Positions 44,296 to 53,563 of a DNA stretch of 64,000 nt are shown in pieces. The translations under genes were made by a program, and so were the position numbers. Source of the DNA: Aurantiacibacter zhengii (GTDB lineage Bacteria > Pseudomonadota > Alphaproteobacteria > Sphingomonadales > Sphingomonadaceae); the NCBI RefSeq assembly GCF_003584125.1, contig NZ_QXFL01000001.1, positions 434,001 to 498,000 of the forward strand. Reading direction: 5' to 3'. Under the pieces are notes generated by a model, which saw only the letters and a list, made by a program, of their open reading frames with translations, searched no databases and had not been told where the DNA came from. Positions within the stretch are counted from its first letter, which is position 1; the number at the start of each line of letters is the position of its first letter.

Positions 44296-45243
44296 TTATT
44301 CAGCAGCCTGTGCGAAGCCGTTCGCACCCTTCGCAACTTCGTCAGCCAGCCGCAGGACAAGCGCGGAGAGCAGCTGCGAGACGGCCTCGATCCCCTCGCC
44401 CGGCTCCCGCAGCTGGCGATCGAGATAGGTCGTGCGGCACACCTCCAGTTGCATCGCGGAAATTCCACGCGCCGGCGCACCGTGGCGATCCAGCACGTAG
44501 CCGCCAGCGTAGGGCCGGTTGTGGGCAGCGCGCACGCCCCGCTCCTCGAAATGATCGAGCGCGGCAGACACCAGAGTGCTCTCGCAGGAGGCGCCGAAGC
44601 GGTCTCCCACGACATAGTCGACAGCTGCCCCCTCGCCTGCTTTCGGCCCCAGGGGAGGCATCGAATGGAGGTCCAGCAGCAGCGCCCCGCCCCACTTGTC
44701 GCGCAAGGCTTCCAGCATCTGCGACAGGGCAAGGTGATAGGGCGTGTGCACCTGGTCGATCCGCTTCGACAGTTCCGCCGATGGCAGGCGGTGGCGCCAC
44801 AGTTCGCCCAGCCCCGGCAAGCGCCGCGGCACCAGGCCCAGCCCGCTGCGCGACCTGCGTCCTGCCGCAAGGCGCGAGCGCGCGAACCCGGCATGGGAGC
44901 CGGACACCATTTCCCAGTCCACATCCTCCGGCGAGCGATTGAGATCGATCATCGCCCTCGGCGCGCTGGCCACCAGCAGGGTGGCCCCCGTCGCCTCGCC
45001 AACGCCCCTTGCGATCAGGTCGACGTAGCGGTCCTCCAGCCGGGGCGCGGCTTCGGCGGGGTGGCGCATGCGGTTTATAAGGCTGAGCGGATAGTCGCGC
45101 CCTGCATGCGGCACGGCGATCAGCACCGGCAGCGCCAGCGCATTCCTGCGGTGCAGCACGAACGCGGGCTGGCCGTCGCCGCCAGGGATCAGGCCGCCTT
45201 CATGCGCCTGCGAATCGTTCGGGCCGGATGGACTGTGACTCAT
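44296..45243 (-). CDS. N-formylglutamate amidohydrolase family protein
   Basis: The 315-residue enzyme shows the FGase family signs: LIAVPHAGRDYP near the start, MIDLNRSPEDVD, a central HTPYHLALS, LLLDLHSMPP with metal-binding Asp/His, and a late HNRPYAGGYVLDRHG. The family hydrolyses N-formylglutamate in histidine breakdown, but stand-alone members may have other substrates. The ATG at 45243 (MSHSPSG) is chosen; the frame extends 13 codons further and no clear ribosome site decides. It is divergent from cpdR, a pairing often seen in alphaproteobacteria. Confidence 0.85.
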   Translation of the reverse strand: MSHSPSGPNDSQAHEGGLIPGGDGQPAFVLHRRNALALPVLIAVPHAGRDYPLSLINRMRHPAEAAPRLEDRYVDLIARGVGEATGATLLVASAPRAMIDLNRSPEDVDWEMVSGSHAGFARSRLAAGRRSRSGLGLVPRRLPGLGELWRHRLPSAELSKRIDQVHTPYHLALSQMLEALRDKWGGALLLDLHSMPPLGPKAGEGAAVDYVVGDRFGASCESTLVSAALDHFEERGVRAAHNRPYAGGYVLDRHGAPARGISAMQLEVCRTTYLDRQLREPGEGIEAVSQLLSALVLRLADEVAKGANGFAQAAE

Positions 45244-45402
45244 CTGGACATCAGTGCTGGCGGCGAAGGCTGGCCATGTCAAAGGCGGCGTGGATTGCTT
45301 TTGCCTGTCCCATTGCAGGTCAGGTGGTTTCAGGGGGCAGATTTTTAACGGGAATGTGCCTAGAGACGAGTTTCACACAGACTGACTGGAAGAGAAAGAA
45401 GC

Positions 45403-45777
45403 ATGATCCGAATCCTGCTGGCCGAAGACGATACTGCGATGCGCACTTACCTCACGCGCGCGCTGGAGCAGGCTGGCTTTTCGGTCGTCGCCGTTTCCTG
45501 CGGTACCGAGGCGATGCCCCTGCTGGAAACCGAGATCTACGACCTGCTGCTTTCCGACATCGTGATGCCCGAAATGGACGGGATCGAACTGGCCCAGCGC
45601 TGCAACGAACTGAGCCCTTCGACCAAGGTGATGTTCATCACCGGCTTTGCCGCCGTGGCGCTGAAGGCCAATCGCGAAACGCCCCACGCCAAGATGCTCT
45701 CCAAGCCCTTCCACCTGAAGGATCTGGTGCTGGAAGTGGAGCGCATGTTCGAAGATAATGCTGTCGCGTCGCTCTGA
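45403..45777 (+). CDS. cpdR: CpdR-type single-domain response regulator
   Basis: The 124-residue protein is a lone receiver domain with the acidic pair D9-D10, the phospho-acceptor D52 in LLSDIVMPEMDG, T80 in MFITGF and K101 in LSKPF. In Caulobacter, unphosphorylated CpdR primes the ClpXP protease for cell-cycle substrates and is phosphorylated through CckA-ChpT. Sequence and the neighbouring N-formylglutamate amidohydrolase gene fit CpdR well. tRNA-Val follows. Confidence 0.9.
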   Translation: MIRILLAEDDTAMRTYLTRALEQAGFSVVAVSCGTEAMPLLETEIYDLLLSDIVMPEMDGIELAQRCNELSPSTKVMFITGFAAVALKANRETPHAKMLSKPFHLKDLVLEVERMFEDNAVASL

Positions 45778-45791
45778 CGCGAAAGTAGGCT

Positions 45792-45820
45792 CTTGCGAAA
45801 CGGACAAGGCGGCGCTAGAT
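45792..45820 (+). promoter_or_regulatory. Candidate promoter of tRNA-Val
   Basis: CTTGCGAAA (45792-45800) with -35 TTGCGA, then after 16 bases CTAGAT (45815-45820). It shares the CTTGCGAAA string with the tRNA-Ala promoter at 3285-3293. The implied leader is about 37 bases. Confidence 0.4.
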
Positions 45821-45864
45821 GGCCCGCCTGCCGCCCGAACAAGGCGGCAACACCCGAATGGTGT

Positions 45865-45939
45865 GGGCGTATAGCTCAGTGGTAGAGCACTATGTTGACA
45901 TCGTAGGGGTCGCAAGTTCAATCCTTGCTACGCCCACCA
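45865..45939 (+). tRNA. tRNA-Val (anticodon GAC)
   Basis: A complete 75-base cloverleaf with encoded CCA: acceptor GGGCGTA/TACGCCC, D stem GCTC/GAGC, anticodon stem CTATG/CGTAG around TTGACAT (anticodon GAC), and T stem GCAAG/CTTGC with TTCAATC. It reads GUC and GUU codons. Confidence 0.97.
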
Positions 45940-45963
45940 TTCGCACTCCCCTGTCCTGACAGT

Positions 45964-46410
45964 TCAGTTACTGCGGCCGGCCTCGGCCTCGATGCGCTCC
46001 TGCGCTTCGCGATCCATCTGCTCCAGCTCGCGTATGGTCTGTTCGATGGCTTTGTGGTGCTCTTTAAGTTCCACCAAGCGCTCGTTGATGCGCGATTTGA
46101 GGTGCTGCATCTGGCCGATGGTCCCGCTCTCGCCGTCATAGAGCGAGAGAAATTCGCCGATCTCGCGAATACTGAAACCCAGGCGCTTGCCGCGCATGAT
46201 GAGCTGCATGCGGCCCATTTCCCGCCGGGAGTAAACGCGCATGGAGCCGACGCGCCCCGGCTGGATCAGGCCCTTGTCCTCATAGAAGCGCAAGGTGCGC
46301 TGGGTGACCCCCAGGGCTTCGGATGCTTCTGCGATACTCTTCAGGTCGCCCTGCTTCATATCCTCGAAACCGGGCAGGCTGTCGGTGAAGCTTTCCTGCT
46401 CTTCACTCAT
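45964..46410 (-). CDS. MerR family transcriptional regulator
   Basis: The 148-residue regulator has a MerR winged helix at about 25-95 (SIAEASEALGVTQRTLRFYEDKGLI, then SMRVYSRREMGRMQLIMRGKRLG) and a C-terminal dimerising coiled coil. It has no cysteine, so it is not a metal or SoxR-type sensor. The ATG overlaps the fadD stop by four bases, so it is made together with fadD. MerR regulators of the LiuR group control acyl-CoA pathways in proteobacteria; the locus suggests a similar role, with a palindrome at 48191-48204 as likely site. Confidence 0.88.
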   Translation of the reverse strand: MSEEQESFTDSLPGFEDMKQGDLKSIAEASEALGVTQRTLRFYEDKGLIQPGRVGSMRVYSRREMGRMQLIMRGKRLGFSIREIGEFLSLYDGESGTIGQMQHLKSRINERLVELKEHHKAIEQTIRELEQMDREAQERIEAEAGRSN

Positions 46411-48128
46411 GCGCTTTCCTTTCCGGACGCTTCGGCAGCAGCTTCACGCTTGGCCTTCTCTTCTGCCACCAGCGCCTTCTTCTCCAGCTTGCCGACCAGC
46501 GTTTTCGGCAGTTCGTCGCGGAATTCGTAGGCGTCGGGCATTTCGATGGGGTTGAGGCGCATCTTGAGGAACTGGTGGAGCGTCGCCGCGTCCAGCTCCT
46601 CCCCTTCATGCAGGGCGATGAATAACTTTGGCGCCTCGCCCCGGTAGTCATCGGGAATGCCGATGGCGACGGCTTCCTTCACGGCTGGATGCTCATACGC
46701 GGCATCCTCGATCATGCGGGGATAGACGTTATATCCGCTGCACAGGATCAGGTCCTTGATGCGATCAACGATGAAGAGGTAGCCGTCCTCGTCCAGATAA
46801 CCGATATCGCCTGTTCGCAGGGCACCGTCGATGAAGGTCTCATCGGTTGCGCCGGGGCGGTTCCAGTAGCCTTTCATCAGCTGCGGACCGCGCGCGCAGA
46901 TTTCGCCGCGCTCGCCCTGGGGCATGATCTTGCCGGTTTCCGGATCGCGGATTTCCACTACCGTGTGCGGGAATGCAGGCCCGGCGGAATTTTCCTTCAC
47001 CGGCGTGCGCCCGAGCAGGGGATTGCTGGTGATGATCGGAGAAGCCTCGGTCAGGCCATATCCTTCTGAGACAGGTGAACCGGTGCGCTTCTCGTATTGC
47101 AGGCGCACTTCCAGCGGCAGCGGCGCGCCGCCGGAAATACTGGTGCGGACCCCGGAAAGATCGGGCACCTTGTCATCCGGCAGCGAACCCAGCGCGTTGT
47201 AGATGGTGGGCACACCGAACATCATCGTCGGCGGCTTGCGCTTGATGGTGGCCAGAACCTCGTCCATCTCGAAGCGCGGCAGCAGGACCAGCTCTGCAGC
47301 CACTTCAACGCCGAAATTCAGCACGCAGGTAAGCGCGAAGACATGGAACAGTGGCAGCACGCCCAGCGTGCGCTCCTGCTGGTCGCGCTCCTCCCCGATA
47401 TGCAGCAGCATCTGCGCCGAATTGGCGGCAAGGCTGGCGTGGGTAAGCATGGCACCCTTTGGCTGCCCGGTCGTTCCCCCTGTATACTGCAGGACCGCCA
47501 CATCGTGCGGATCCTGCGGAACCTTGCGGAGATTGGCCTTGTGCGCAGCGAGATCGGCGTAATCGGAATAGACGATGCCATCGCGCTTGCTGGCAAGCGA
47601 CGAACGCTTGAGCGTGCGCAGCCCGACACTTTTCCAGAACGGCAGGACATCGGCCATCGAGCACAGCACGACGCGCTCCATCGCGCTGCCTTTGGCGCCC
47701 CAGGCATTGGCGACCTTGGCATGCAGCAACTCCAGGTCGGGAACGGCCACCATCTTGGCGCCGGAGTTCGTAATGAGGAACTCGACCTCGCTATCGGAAT
47801 AGAGCGGGTTCAGCTGCACCACGATCCCCCCGGCGCGAAGGACAGCATAGTACAGGATGATCGAATAGGGCGTGTTGGGCAGGCACAGGCCGAAGCGGTC
47901 GTCCTTCTGAAGCCCCAGGGCCTGAAGCCCCGTGGCAACCCTTTCCACCTCCTGACCGAGTTCGGCGTAGGTGTATTCCCGGCCAAGGAAATCGATGGCC
48001 ACGCGATCGGGAAACTCGCTGATCGCGCGGTCGAACGCTTCGGTCAGCAGACGCGGACGCAGGTTCCCCTCCGCATCCAGGATCCGGCTGGGATCAAGCG
48101 GGTGAGACGTAACCGCCGCGTCGTTCAT
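46407..48128 (-). CDS. fadD: Long-chain fatty acid CoA ligase
   Basis: The 573-residue acyl-CoA synthetase activates fatty acids with ATP and CoA. It has the AMP-binding signature QYTGGTTGQPKGAML, the SEGYGLTEASP motif, RTGDIGYLDEDGY and the C-terminal KTLVGKLEKKAL with the catalytic lysine region. The C terminus is an Ala/Glu/Lys-rich tail. It is the first gene of the minus-strand unit with the MerR regulator, opposite the beta-oxidation genes. Confidence 0.92.
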   Translation of the reverse strand: MNDAAVTSHPLDPSRILDAEGNLRPRLLTEAFDRAISEFPDRVAIDFLGREYTYAELGQEVERVATGLQALGLQKDDRFGLCLPNTPYSIILYYAVLRAGGIVVQLNPLYSDSEVEFLITNSGAKMVAVPDLELLHAKVANAWGAKGSAMERVVLCSMADVLPFWKSVGLRTLKRSSLASKRDGIVYSDYADLAAHKANLRKVPQDPHDVAVLQYTGGTTGQPKGAMLTHASLAANSAQMLLHIGEERDQQERTLGVLPLFHVFALTCVLNFGVEVAAELVLLPRFEMDEVLATIKRKPPTMMFGVPTIYNALGSLPDDKVPDLSGVRTSISGGAPLPLEVRLQYEKRTGSPVSEGYGLTEASPIITSNPLLGRTPVKENSAGPAFPHTVVEIRDPETGKIMPQGERGEICARGPQLMKGYWNRPGATDETFIDGALRTGDIGYLDEDGYLFIVDRIKDLILCSGYNVYPRMIEDAAYEHPAVKEAVAIGIPDDYRGEAPKLFIALHEGEELDAATLHQFLKMRLNPIEMPDAYEFRDELPKTLVGKLEKKALVAEEKAKREAAAEASGKESA

Positions 48129-48189
48129 CGAACATCCTTTCCAAATGTGGCGCAGCTTTTCACCAAACTGCGTCTTGATTTCGCCGTGC

Positions 48190-48220
48190 TTGACGTATAC
48201 GTCAGGCCACAGACTTTATC
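48190..48220 (+). promoter_or_regulatory. Palindromic operator and MerR-like promoter of the fad divergon
   Basis: A perfect 14-bp palindrome TGACGTATACGTCA (48191-48204) lies between fadD and the thiolase gene. It overlaps a -35 element TTGACG (48190-48195). A -10-like TTTATC (48215-48220) follows after 19 bases, the long spacing typical of MerR-controlled promoters. Its place between the two units and the MerR gene in one of them make it the likely operator. Confidence 0.6.
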
Positions 48221-48284
48221 GTAACCATTCGGCGCAAAAGGTCAACAAAGGTCCATGCGCGAAAAAGAAAGGCAGATCAGAACC

Positions 48285-49421
48285 ATGAGTGATGTCGTCA
48301 TTGCAGGATATGTCCGATCCCCGTTCCACCCCGCGCATCGCGGCGCGCTGGCCAAGGTTCGGCCGGACGATCTGGCTGCCAACACCGTAAAGGGCCTGAT
48401 CGAACGCACCGGCGTGAATGCCGAGGATATCGAAGACCTGCTAATGGGCTGCGCCTTCCCCGAAGGCGAGCAGGGCTTCAACATCGCGCGCCTTGTGGTG
48501 CTGCTGGCGGAATTGCCGCTGAGCATCGGCGGCATGACGATGAACCGCTTCTGCGGCTCTTCCATGAGCGCGGTCCACTATGCCGCCGGGCAGATTGCCG
48601 CAGGTGCTGGCGAAGTGTTCATCGCGGCAGGCGTCGAATCGATGAGCCGCGTGCCCATGACCGGCTTCAACCCGATGCCTAACCCCGAACTCGCCAAGCG
48701 CAGCGCCGCCTACATCGGCATGGGCGACACGGCAGAGAACGTGGCGAAGAAGTACGAACTCTCGCGCGAATCGCAGGAAAAGTTTGCGCTCGGCAGCCAG
48801 AAAAAGGCCGGCGAAGCGGTGCAGAAGGGTTCGTTCAAGGACGAAATCATTCCCTACACCCTGCCCGATGGCACGGTAATCGACACCGACGGCACGCCGC
48901 GTCCCGATACCACCGCCGAAGGTCTGGCTGGCCTCAAGCTCTCGTTTGACGAGAATGGCACCGTGACTGCTGGCACCGCTTCCCCCCTCACCGATGGCTG
49001 CGCCGCCCTGCTGGTGTGCAGCGCGGACTATGCCGCGAAGAACGGCCTGAAGGTGATGGCGAAGATCAAGTCGATGGCGATTTCCGGCTGCGCGCCCGAA
49101 GTCATGGGACTCGGTCCGGTCGAATCCTCCAAGAAGGCACTGTCGCGCGCGGGCCTGACCATCGACGATATCGACATCGTCGAACTCAATGAAGCGTTCT
49201 CCAGCCAGTCGCTCGCCTGCATCGGTGACCTCGGCATCAAGGAAGAGCGCATCAACCTGGATGGCGGCGCTATTGCCATCGGTCACCCGCTGGGTGCCAC
49301 CGGCGCGCGTATCGTCGGTAAGGCGGCCAGCCTGCTGCAGCGTGAAGGCAAGACATACGCCCTCTCCACCCAGTGCATCGGTGGCGGTCAGGGCATCGCG
49401 ACCATCCTGGAGAAAGCATAA
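48285..49421 (+). CDS. fadA: Acetyl-CoA acyltransferase (thiolase)
   Basis: The enzyme performs the last, thiolytic step of beta-oxidation. The 378 residues have the acyl-enzyme C90 in MNRFCGSSM, the ELNEAFSSQ motif, the catalytic GHPLGATGAR histidine and the STQCIGGGQG cysteine. ATG at 48285 (MSDVVIAG) is preferred; an in-frame ATG at 48255 adds ten residues. The stop overlaps the start of the next gene (TAATG). Confidence 0.93.
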   Translation: MSDVVIAGYVRSPFHPAHRGALAKVRPDDLAANTVKGLIERTGVNAEDIEDLLMGCAFPEGEQGFNIARLVVLLAELPLSIGGMTMNRFCGSSMSAVHYAAGQIAAGAGEVFIAAGVESMSRVPMTGFNPMPNPELAKRSAAYIGMGDTAENVAKKYELSRESQEKFALGSQKKAGEAVQKGSFKDEIIPYTLPDGTVIDTDGTPRPDTTAEGLAGLKLSFDENGTVTAGTASPLTDGCAALLVCSADYAAKNGLKVMAKIKSMAISGCAPEVMGLGPVESSKKALSRAGLTIDDIDIVELNEAFSSQSLACIGDLGIKEERINLDGGAIAIGHPLGATGARIVGKAASLLQREGKTYALSTQCIGGGQGIATILEKA

Positions 49422-51754
49422 TGGCTGAAGCAACCATCAAGAGAGTCTGCGTGATCGGCGCCGGCACGATGGGTGCCGGTATCGCCGCCCAGATCGCCAA
49501 TGCCGGCGTGCCCGTGCTGCTGCTGGATATCGCCCCCAAAGACGGTGACAACCGCAACGCGATTGCCGAGGGTGCGGTCAAGAAAATGCTCAAGACCGAC
49601 CCTGCCCCGTTCATGGGCAAGCGTCCGGCCAAGCTGGTCGAAACCGGCAATATCGAGGACGACCTTGGCAAGGTGGCAGAGTGCGACTGGGTGGTGGAAG
49701 CCATCATCGAACGGCTGGACATCAAGCAGAACCTCTACGCCAAGCTGGAAGAGGTGCGGAAGGATGGCACTGCTGTTTCCTCCAACACCTCCACCATTCC
49801 GCTGGAGCAGCTGACCGATGGCCGGTCGGATTCGTTCAAGCGCGATTTCCTGATCACCCACTTCTTCAATCCGCCGCGCTACATGCGCCTGATCGAGCTG
49901 GTGGCAGGGCCGAAAACCAATCCCGATACGTTGGAAATGGTCCGCGAATTCGTGGACCGCAAGCTGGGCAAAACCCCGGTGGATGCCGAGGACAGCCCCG
50001 GCTTCATCGCCAACCGCATCGGCACCTTCTGGATCCAGCAGGCGGTGAACTCGGCCTTCGACATGGGCATGACGGTGGAGGAAGTGGACGAGATCGGCGG
50101 CAAGCCGATGGGCGTGCCCAAGACCGGCATTTTCGGCCTGATCGACCTTATCGGTATCGACCTGATGCCGCACCTGATGAAGTCGCTTACCAGCACTCTG
50201 CCCAAGGATGACTGGTACCAGAAGATCGCCCGCAGCGAGCCGCTGATCGAGGAGATGATCGAGAGCGGCTACACCGGGCGCAAGGGCAAGGGCGGCTTCT
50301 ACACCATGGAAAAGGGAGAAGACGGCAAGCGCACCAAGATGGCGAAGGACCTGAAGTCCGGCGAGTACCGCGCCGCCGCGCGCCCCGGCCTGGTCTACGG
50401 TTCCGCCGCCAAGGGCGACCTCGGCAAGCTGATTTCCATGAAGGGCAAGGTCGGCGAATACGCGTGGTCCGTCCTCGGCCCGACGCTATCCTATGCTGCC
50501 AGCATCGTTCCCGAGGCGACCGCCACGGTGGTTGGCGTCGATGACGCGATGAAGCTGGGCTACAACTGGAAGACCGGCCCGTTCGAGATGATCGACAACA
50601 TCGGCGCTGCCAAGCTGGTCGAGCGCCTGGAGGCTGACGACCTGCCGGTGCCCGAGATCCTGAAGATGGCGGGCGACCGCAGCTTCTACCGGATCGAGGA
50701 CGGCAAGCGTCAGTACCTTGGCACCGATGGCGAATACCACGACATCGAACGTGCCGAAGGCGTGCTGTTGCTGGAAGATATCAAGCTGTCCAGCAAGCCG
50801 ATCATGGCCAACGGCTCTGCCGCCCTGTGGGACATCGGCGATGGCGTCGTCGCGCTGGAATTCACCGGCAAGATGAACGCGCTGGACGAGCAGGTAATGA
50901 AGCTGATCCAGAAGGCCATTCCGGTGGTGAAGAAGGATTACAAGGCTTTCGTGGTCTACAACGAAGGGTCCAACTTCTCTGCCGGCGCCAACCTGGGCCT
51001 CGCCATGTTCGCCCTGAACATCGCGGCGTGGAGCGAGGTGGAAAAGAGCATCAAGGGCGGTCAGGATGCCTACAAGGCGCTGAAGTATGCCCCCTTCCCC
51101 GTCGTTTCGGCTCCGGCCGGCATGGCGCTGGGTGGTGGCTGCGAGATCTGTCTCAATTCCGATGCCATCCAGTCCCATGCCGAGACCTATATCGGCCTCG
51201 TCGAATGCGGCGTCGGTATCATCCCCGGCTGGGGCGGCTGCGGCGAATTCATTTCCCGCTGGAAGGACAACAAACGCCATCCCGCTGGCCCAATGCCTGC
51301 CGTATCCAAGGCGTTCGAAACCATTTCCACCGCGACGGTCGCCAAGTCGGCTGCCGAGGCGAAGGAATTGGGCTTCCTGCGCAGCGACGATGGCATCACC
51401 ATGAACCGCGATCGCCTGCTTTACGATGCGAAGCAGCGCGCGCTCGCCATGGTGGATGGATACACAGCACCCGAGAAGCTCGAATACCGCCTGCCCGGCC
51501 CCAGCGGCAAGGCCGCGCTGGAACTGGCGGTCGACAGCTTCCACAAGCAGGGCAAGGCAACCGCACACGATGTGACGGTCGCTGGTGAGCTTGCCTATGT
51601 GCTGACGGGCGGCGATACCGATATCACCGAGATCGTGACCGAAGCCGAAATGCTGAAGCTTGAGAGAGACGCGTTCATGCGCCTCATTCGAAATCCGAAG
51701 ACGCAGGCCCGGATCGAGCACATGCTCGAAACTGGCAAGCCGCTTCGCAACTGA
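49421..51754 (+). CDS. 3-hydroxyacyl-CoA dehydrogenase / enoyl-CoA hydratase fusion
   Basis: The 777-residue enzyme combines two beta-oxidation steps. The NAD-binding dehydrogenase comes first (VIGAGTMGAGIAAQIA, HFFNPPRYMRLIELV, DSPGFIANRI) and the crotonase-type hydratase last (VVYNEGSNFSAGANLG, PVVSAPAGMALGGGCEI). This order is the reverse of E. coli FadB/FadJ and matches the FadN-type enzymes. It follows the thiolase with a one-base overlap. Confidence 0.92.
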   Translation: MAEATIKRVCVIGAGTMGAGIAAQIANAGVPVLLLDIAPKDGDNRNAIAEGAVKKMLKTDPAPFMGKRPAKLVETGNIEDDLGKVAECDWVVEAIIERLDIKQNLYAKLEEVRKDGTAVSSNTSTIPLEQLTDGRSDSFKRDFLITHFFNPPRYMRLIELVAGPKTNPDTLEMVREFVDRKLGKTPVDAEDSPGFIANRIGTFWIQQAVNSAFDMGMTVEEVDEIGGKPMGVPKTGIFGLIDLIGIDLMPHLMKSLTSTLPKDDWYQKIARSEPLIEEMIESGYTGRKGKGGFYTMEKGEDGKRTKMAKDLKSGEYRAAARPGLVYGSAAKGDLGKLISMKGKVGEYAWSVLGPTLSYAASIVPEATATVVGVDDAMKLGYNWKTGPFEMIDNIGAAKLVERLEADDLPVPEILKMAGDRSFYRIEDGKRQYLGTDGEYHDIERAEGVLLLEDIKLSSKPIMANGSAALWDIGDGVVALEFTGKMNALDEQVMKLIQKAIPVVKKDYKAFVVYNEGSNFSAGANLGLAMFALNIAAWSEVEKSIKGGQDAYKALKYAPFPVVSAPAGMALGGGCEICLNSDAIQSHAETYIGLVECGVGIIPGWGGCGEFISRWKDNKRHPAGPMPAVSKAFETISTATVAKSAAEAKELGFLRSDDGITMNRDRLLYDAKQRALAMVDGYTAPEKLEYRLPGPSGKAALELAVDSFHKQGKATAHDVTVAGELAYVLTGGDTDITEIVTEAEMLKLERDAFMRLIRNPKTQARIEHMLETGKPLRN

Positions 51755-51772
51755 TCAGAGAGGATTTGTCCA

Positions 51773-53563
51773 ATGCAAGTCTATGAAGCCCCCATCCGCG
51801 ACATGCTGTTCAACATCAACGAACTGCATGAAGACGACGGTTTCGGCAATCTCGAAGGGTTCGAGGATTTCGACGAGGACGTGACCGTCGCGATCCTTGA
51901 AGAAGCCAACAAGCTTTGCCGCGATGTGCTGCTGCCGATCAACTGGCCCGGCGACCAGGAAGGCTGCCGGATCGAGAACGGCGTCGTCCGCACGCCCAAG
52001 GGCTTCCAGGAAGCCTACAAGCAGTTCTGCGAAGGCGGCTGGGCCGGTCTTGGCGTATCGCAGGAGTGGGGCGGCCAGGGTGCCCCACATTCCCTCGGCA
52101 AGATGGTGGAAGAGATGACCTGCTCGGCCAACCTCTCCTTCGGCCTCTATCCCGGCCTGACCGGTGGCGCGATGGTGGCGCTGGAGGCCTATGGCAGCGA
52201 CGAGCTGAAGAACTTCTACATGCCGAAGATGGCCAGCGGCGAATGGTCCGGCACCATGTGCCTTACCGAACCGCATTGCGGCACGGACCTGGGCATGCTG
52301 CGCACCAAGGCAGAACCGCAGGACGACGGCAGCTACCTCGTCACCGGCAACAAGATTTTCATCAGCGCCGGCGACCATGACCTGACCGATAACATCGTGC
52401 ACCTGGTCCTTGCGCGCCTGCCCGATGCCCCTCCGGGCGTGAAGGGCATCAGCCTGTTCCTTGTGCCGAAGTATCTGCCCAAGGATGACGGATCGCTGGG
52501 CAACCACAACAACGCAGGGCCAACGGCGATCGAGCACAAGATGGGCCTGAAGGCATCGGCAACCTGCCAGATGTCGTTCGAGGATTCGAAAGGCTGGCTG
52601 ATCGGCAAGCCGCACCGCGGTCTTGAAGCCATGTTCGCCATGATGAACACAGAGCGCGTGGCCGTGGGTATCCAGGGCCTGGGTGTGGGTGAAATCGCCT
52701 ACCAGTCGGCGGTGTACTACGCGAAGGACCGCTTGCAGGGCCGTTCGCTGTCGGGCGTGAAGAACCCCGATGGCCCCGCCGATCCGATCATCGTTCACCC
52801 TGACATTCGCCGGATGCTGATGACCATGCGCGCCTACAACGAAGGCAGCCGTGCGGTTTCGGCATGGGTCAGCCGCGCGCTGGATGCAGAGCACGCCTCC
52901 CCCGAACCCGAGGCGCGTGAGCGGGCAAAGGATTTTGTCGCGCTGATGACGCCGGTGGTGAAGGCCCTCTTCACCGACCTTGGCCATGAAAGCGCGCACC
53001 TAGCTGTGCAGGTCTATGGCGGCCACGGCTACATCCAGGAAACGGGTGTGGAACAGTTTGCCCGTGATGCGCGCATTGCGCAGATCTACGAAGGCACCAA
53101 CGGCATCCAGGCGCTGGACCTTGTCGGCCGCAAGCTGCCCGATCGCATGGGCAAGAATCTGCGCAGCTTCTTCCACCCGGTCTCCCAGTTCATCGAAGAC
53201 CACGGCTCGGACGAGAAGATCGGCAAGATGATCGCCGGACTGCAACAGGCTTTCGGCGCGTTGCAGATGTCCACCGGGCACATCGCGCAGAAGGGTATGA
53301 AGGATCCGGAGGAAGCGGCAGCCGCCGCGACCGATTACCTGCGTCTGCTGGGCTTCGTCGCCATGGGTTACTGCTTTGCGAAGGCGGCGAAGATCGCCCA
53401 CGCCAAGCTGGAGGAAGGCACGCAGGAGAAGGACTTCTACGAAGCCAAGATCATCACCGCCCGCTACTTCTTCGATCGGCTGCTGCCGCCCGTGATGGCG
53501 CAGATGATGGCGATCACCAGCGGCAAGTCGAGCATGATGGACATGCCGGCGGAAGCGTTCTGA
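51773..53563 (+). CDS. Acyl-CoA dehydrogenase, C-terminal-domain type
   Basis: The 596-residue flavoenzyme opens beta-oxidation by forming the 2-enoyl-CoA. It has the long form with an extra C-terminal domain (DmdC/AidB-like group), CLTEPHCGTDLG for FAD and substrate contact, and the VYGGHGYIQETGVEQFARDARIAQIYEGTNGIQ region with the likely catalytic glutamate. It ends in a TGATG overlap with the nitronate monooxygenase gene. Confidence 0.92.
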   Translation: MQVYEAPIRDMLFNINELHEDDGFGNLEGFEDFDEDVTVAILEEANKLCRDVLLPINWPGDQEGCRIENGVVRTPKGFQEAYKQFCEGGWAGLGVSQEWGGQGAPHSLGKMVEEMTCSANLSFGLYPGLTGGAMVALEAYGSDELKNFYMPKMASGEWSGTMCLTEPHCGTDLGMLRTKAEPQDDGSYLVTGNKIFISAGDHDLTDNIVHLVLARLPDAPPGVKGISLFLVPKYLPKDDGSLGNHNNAGPTAIEHKMGLKASATCQMSFEDSKGWLIGKPHRGLEAMFAMMNTERVAVGIQGLGVGEIAYQSAVYYAKDRLQGRSLSGVKNPDGPADPIIVHPDIRRMLMTMRAYNEGSRAVSAWVSRALDAEHASPEPEARERAKDFVALMTPVVKALFTDLGHESAHLAVQVYGGHGYIQETGVEQFARDARIAQIYEGTNGIQALDLVGRKLPDRMGKNLRSFFHPVSQFIEDHGSDEKIGKMIAGLQQAFGALQMSTGHIAQKGMKDPEEAAAAATDYLRLLGFVAMGYCFAKAAKIAHAKLEEGTQEKDFYEAKIITARYFFDRLLPPVMAQMMAITSGKSSMMDMPAEAF

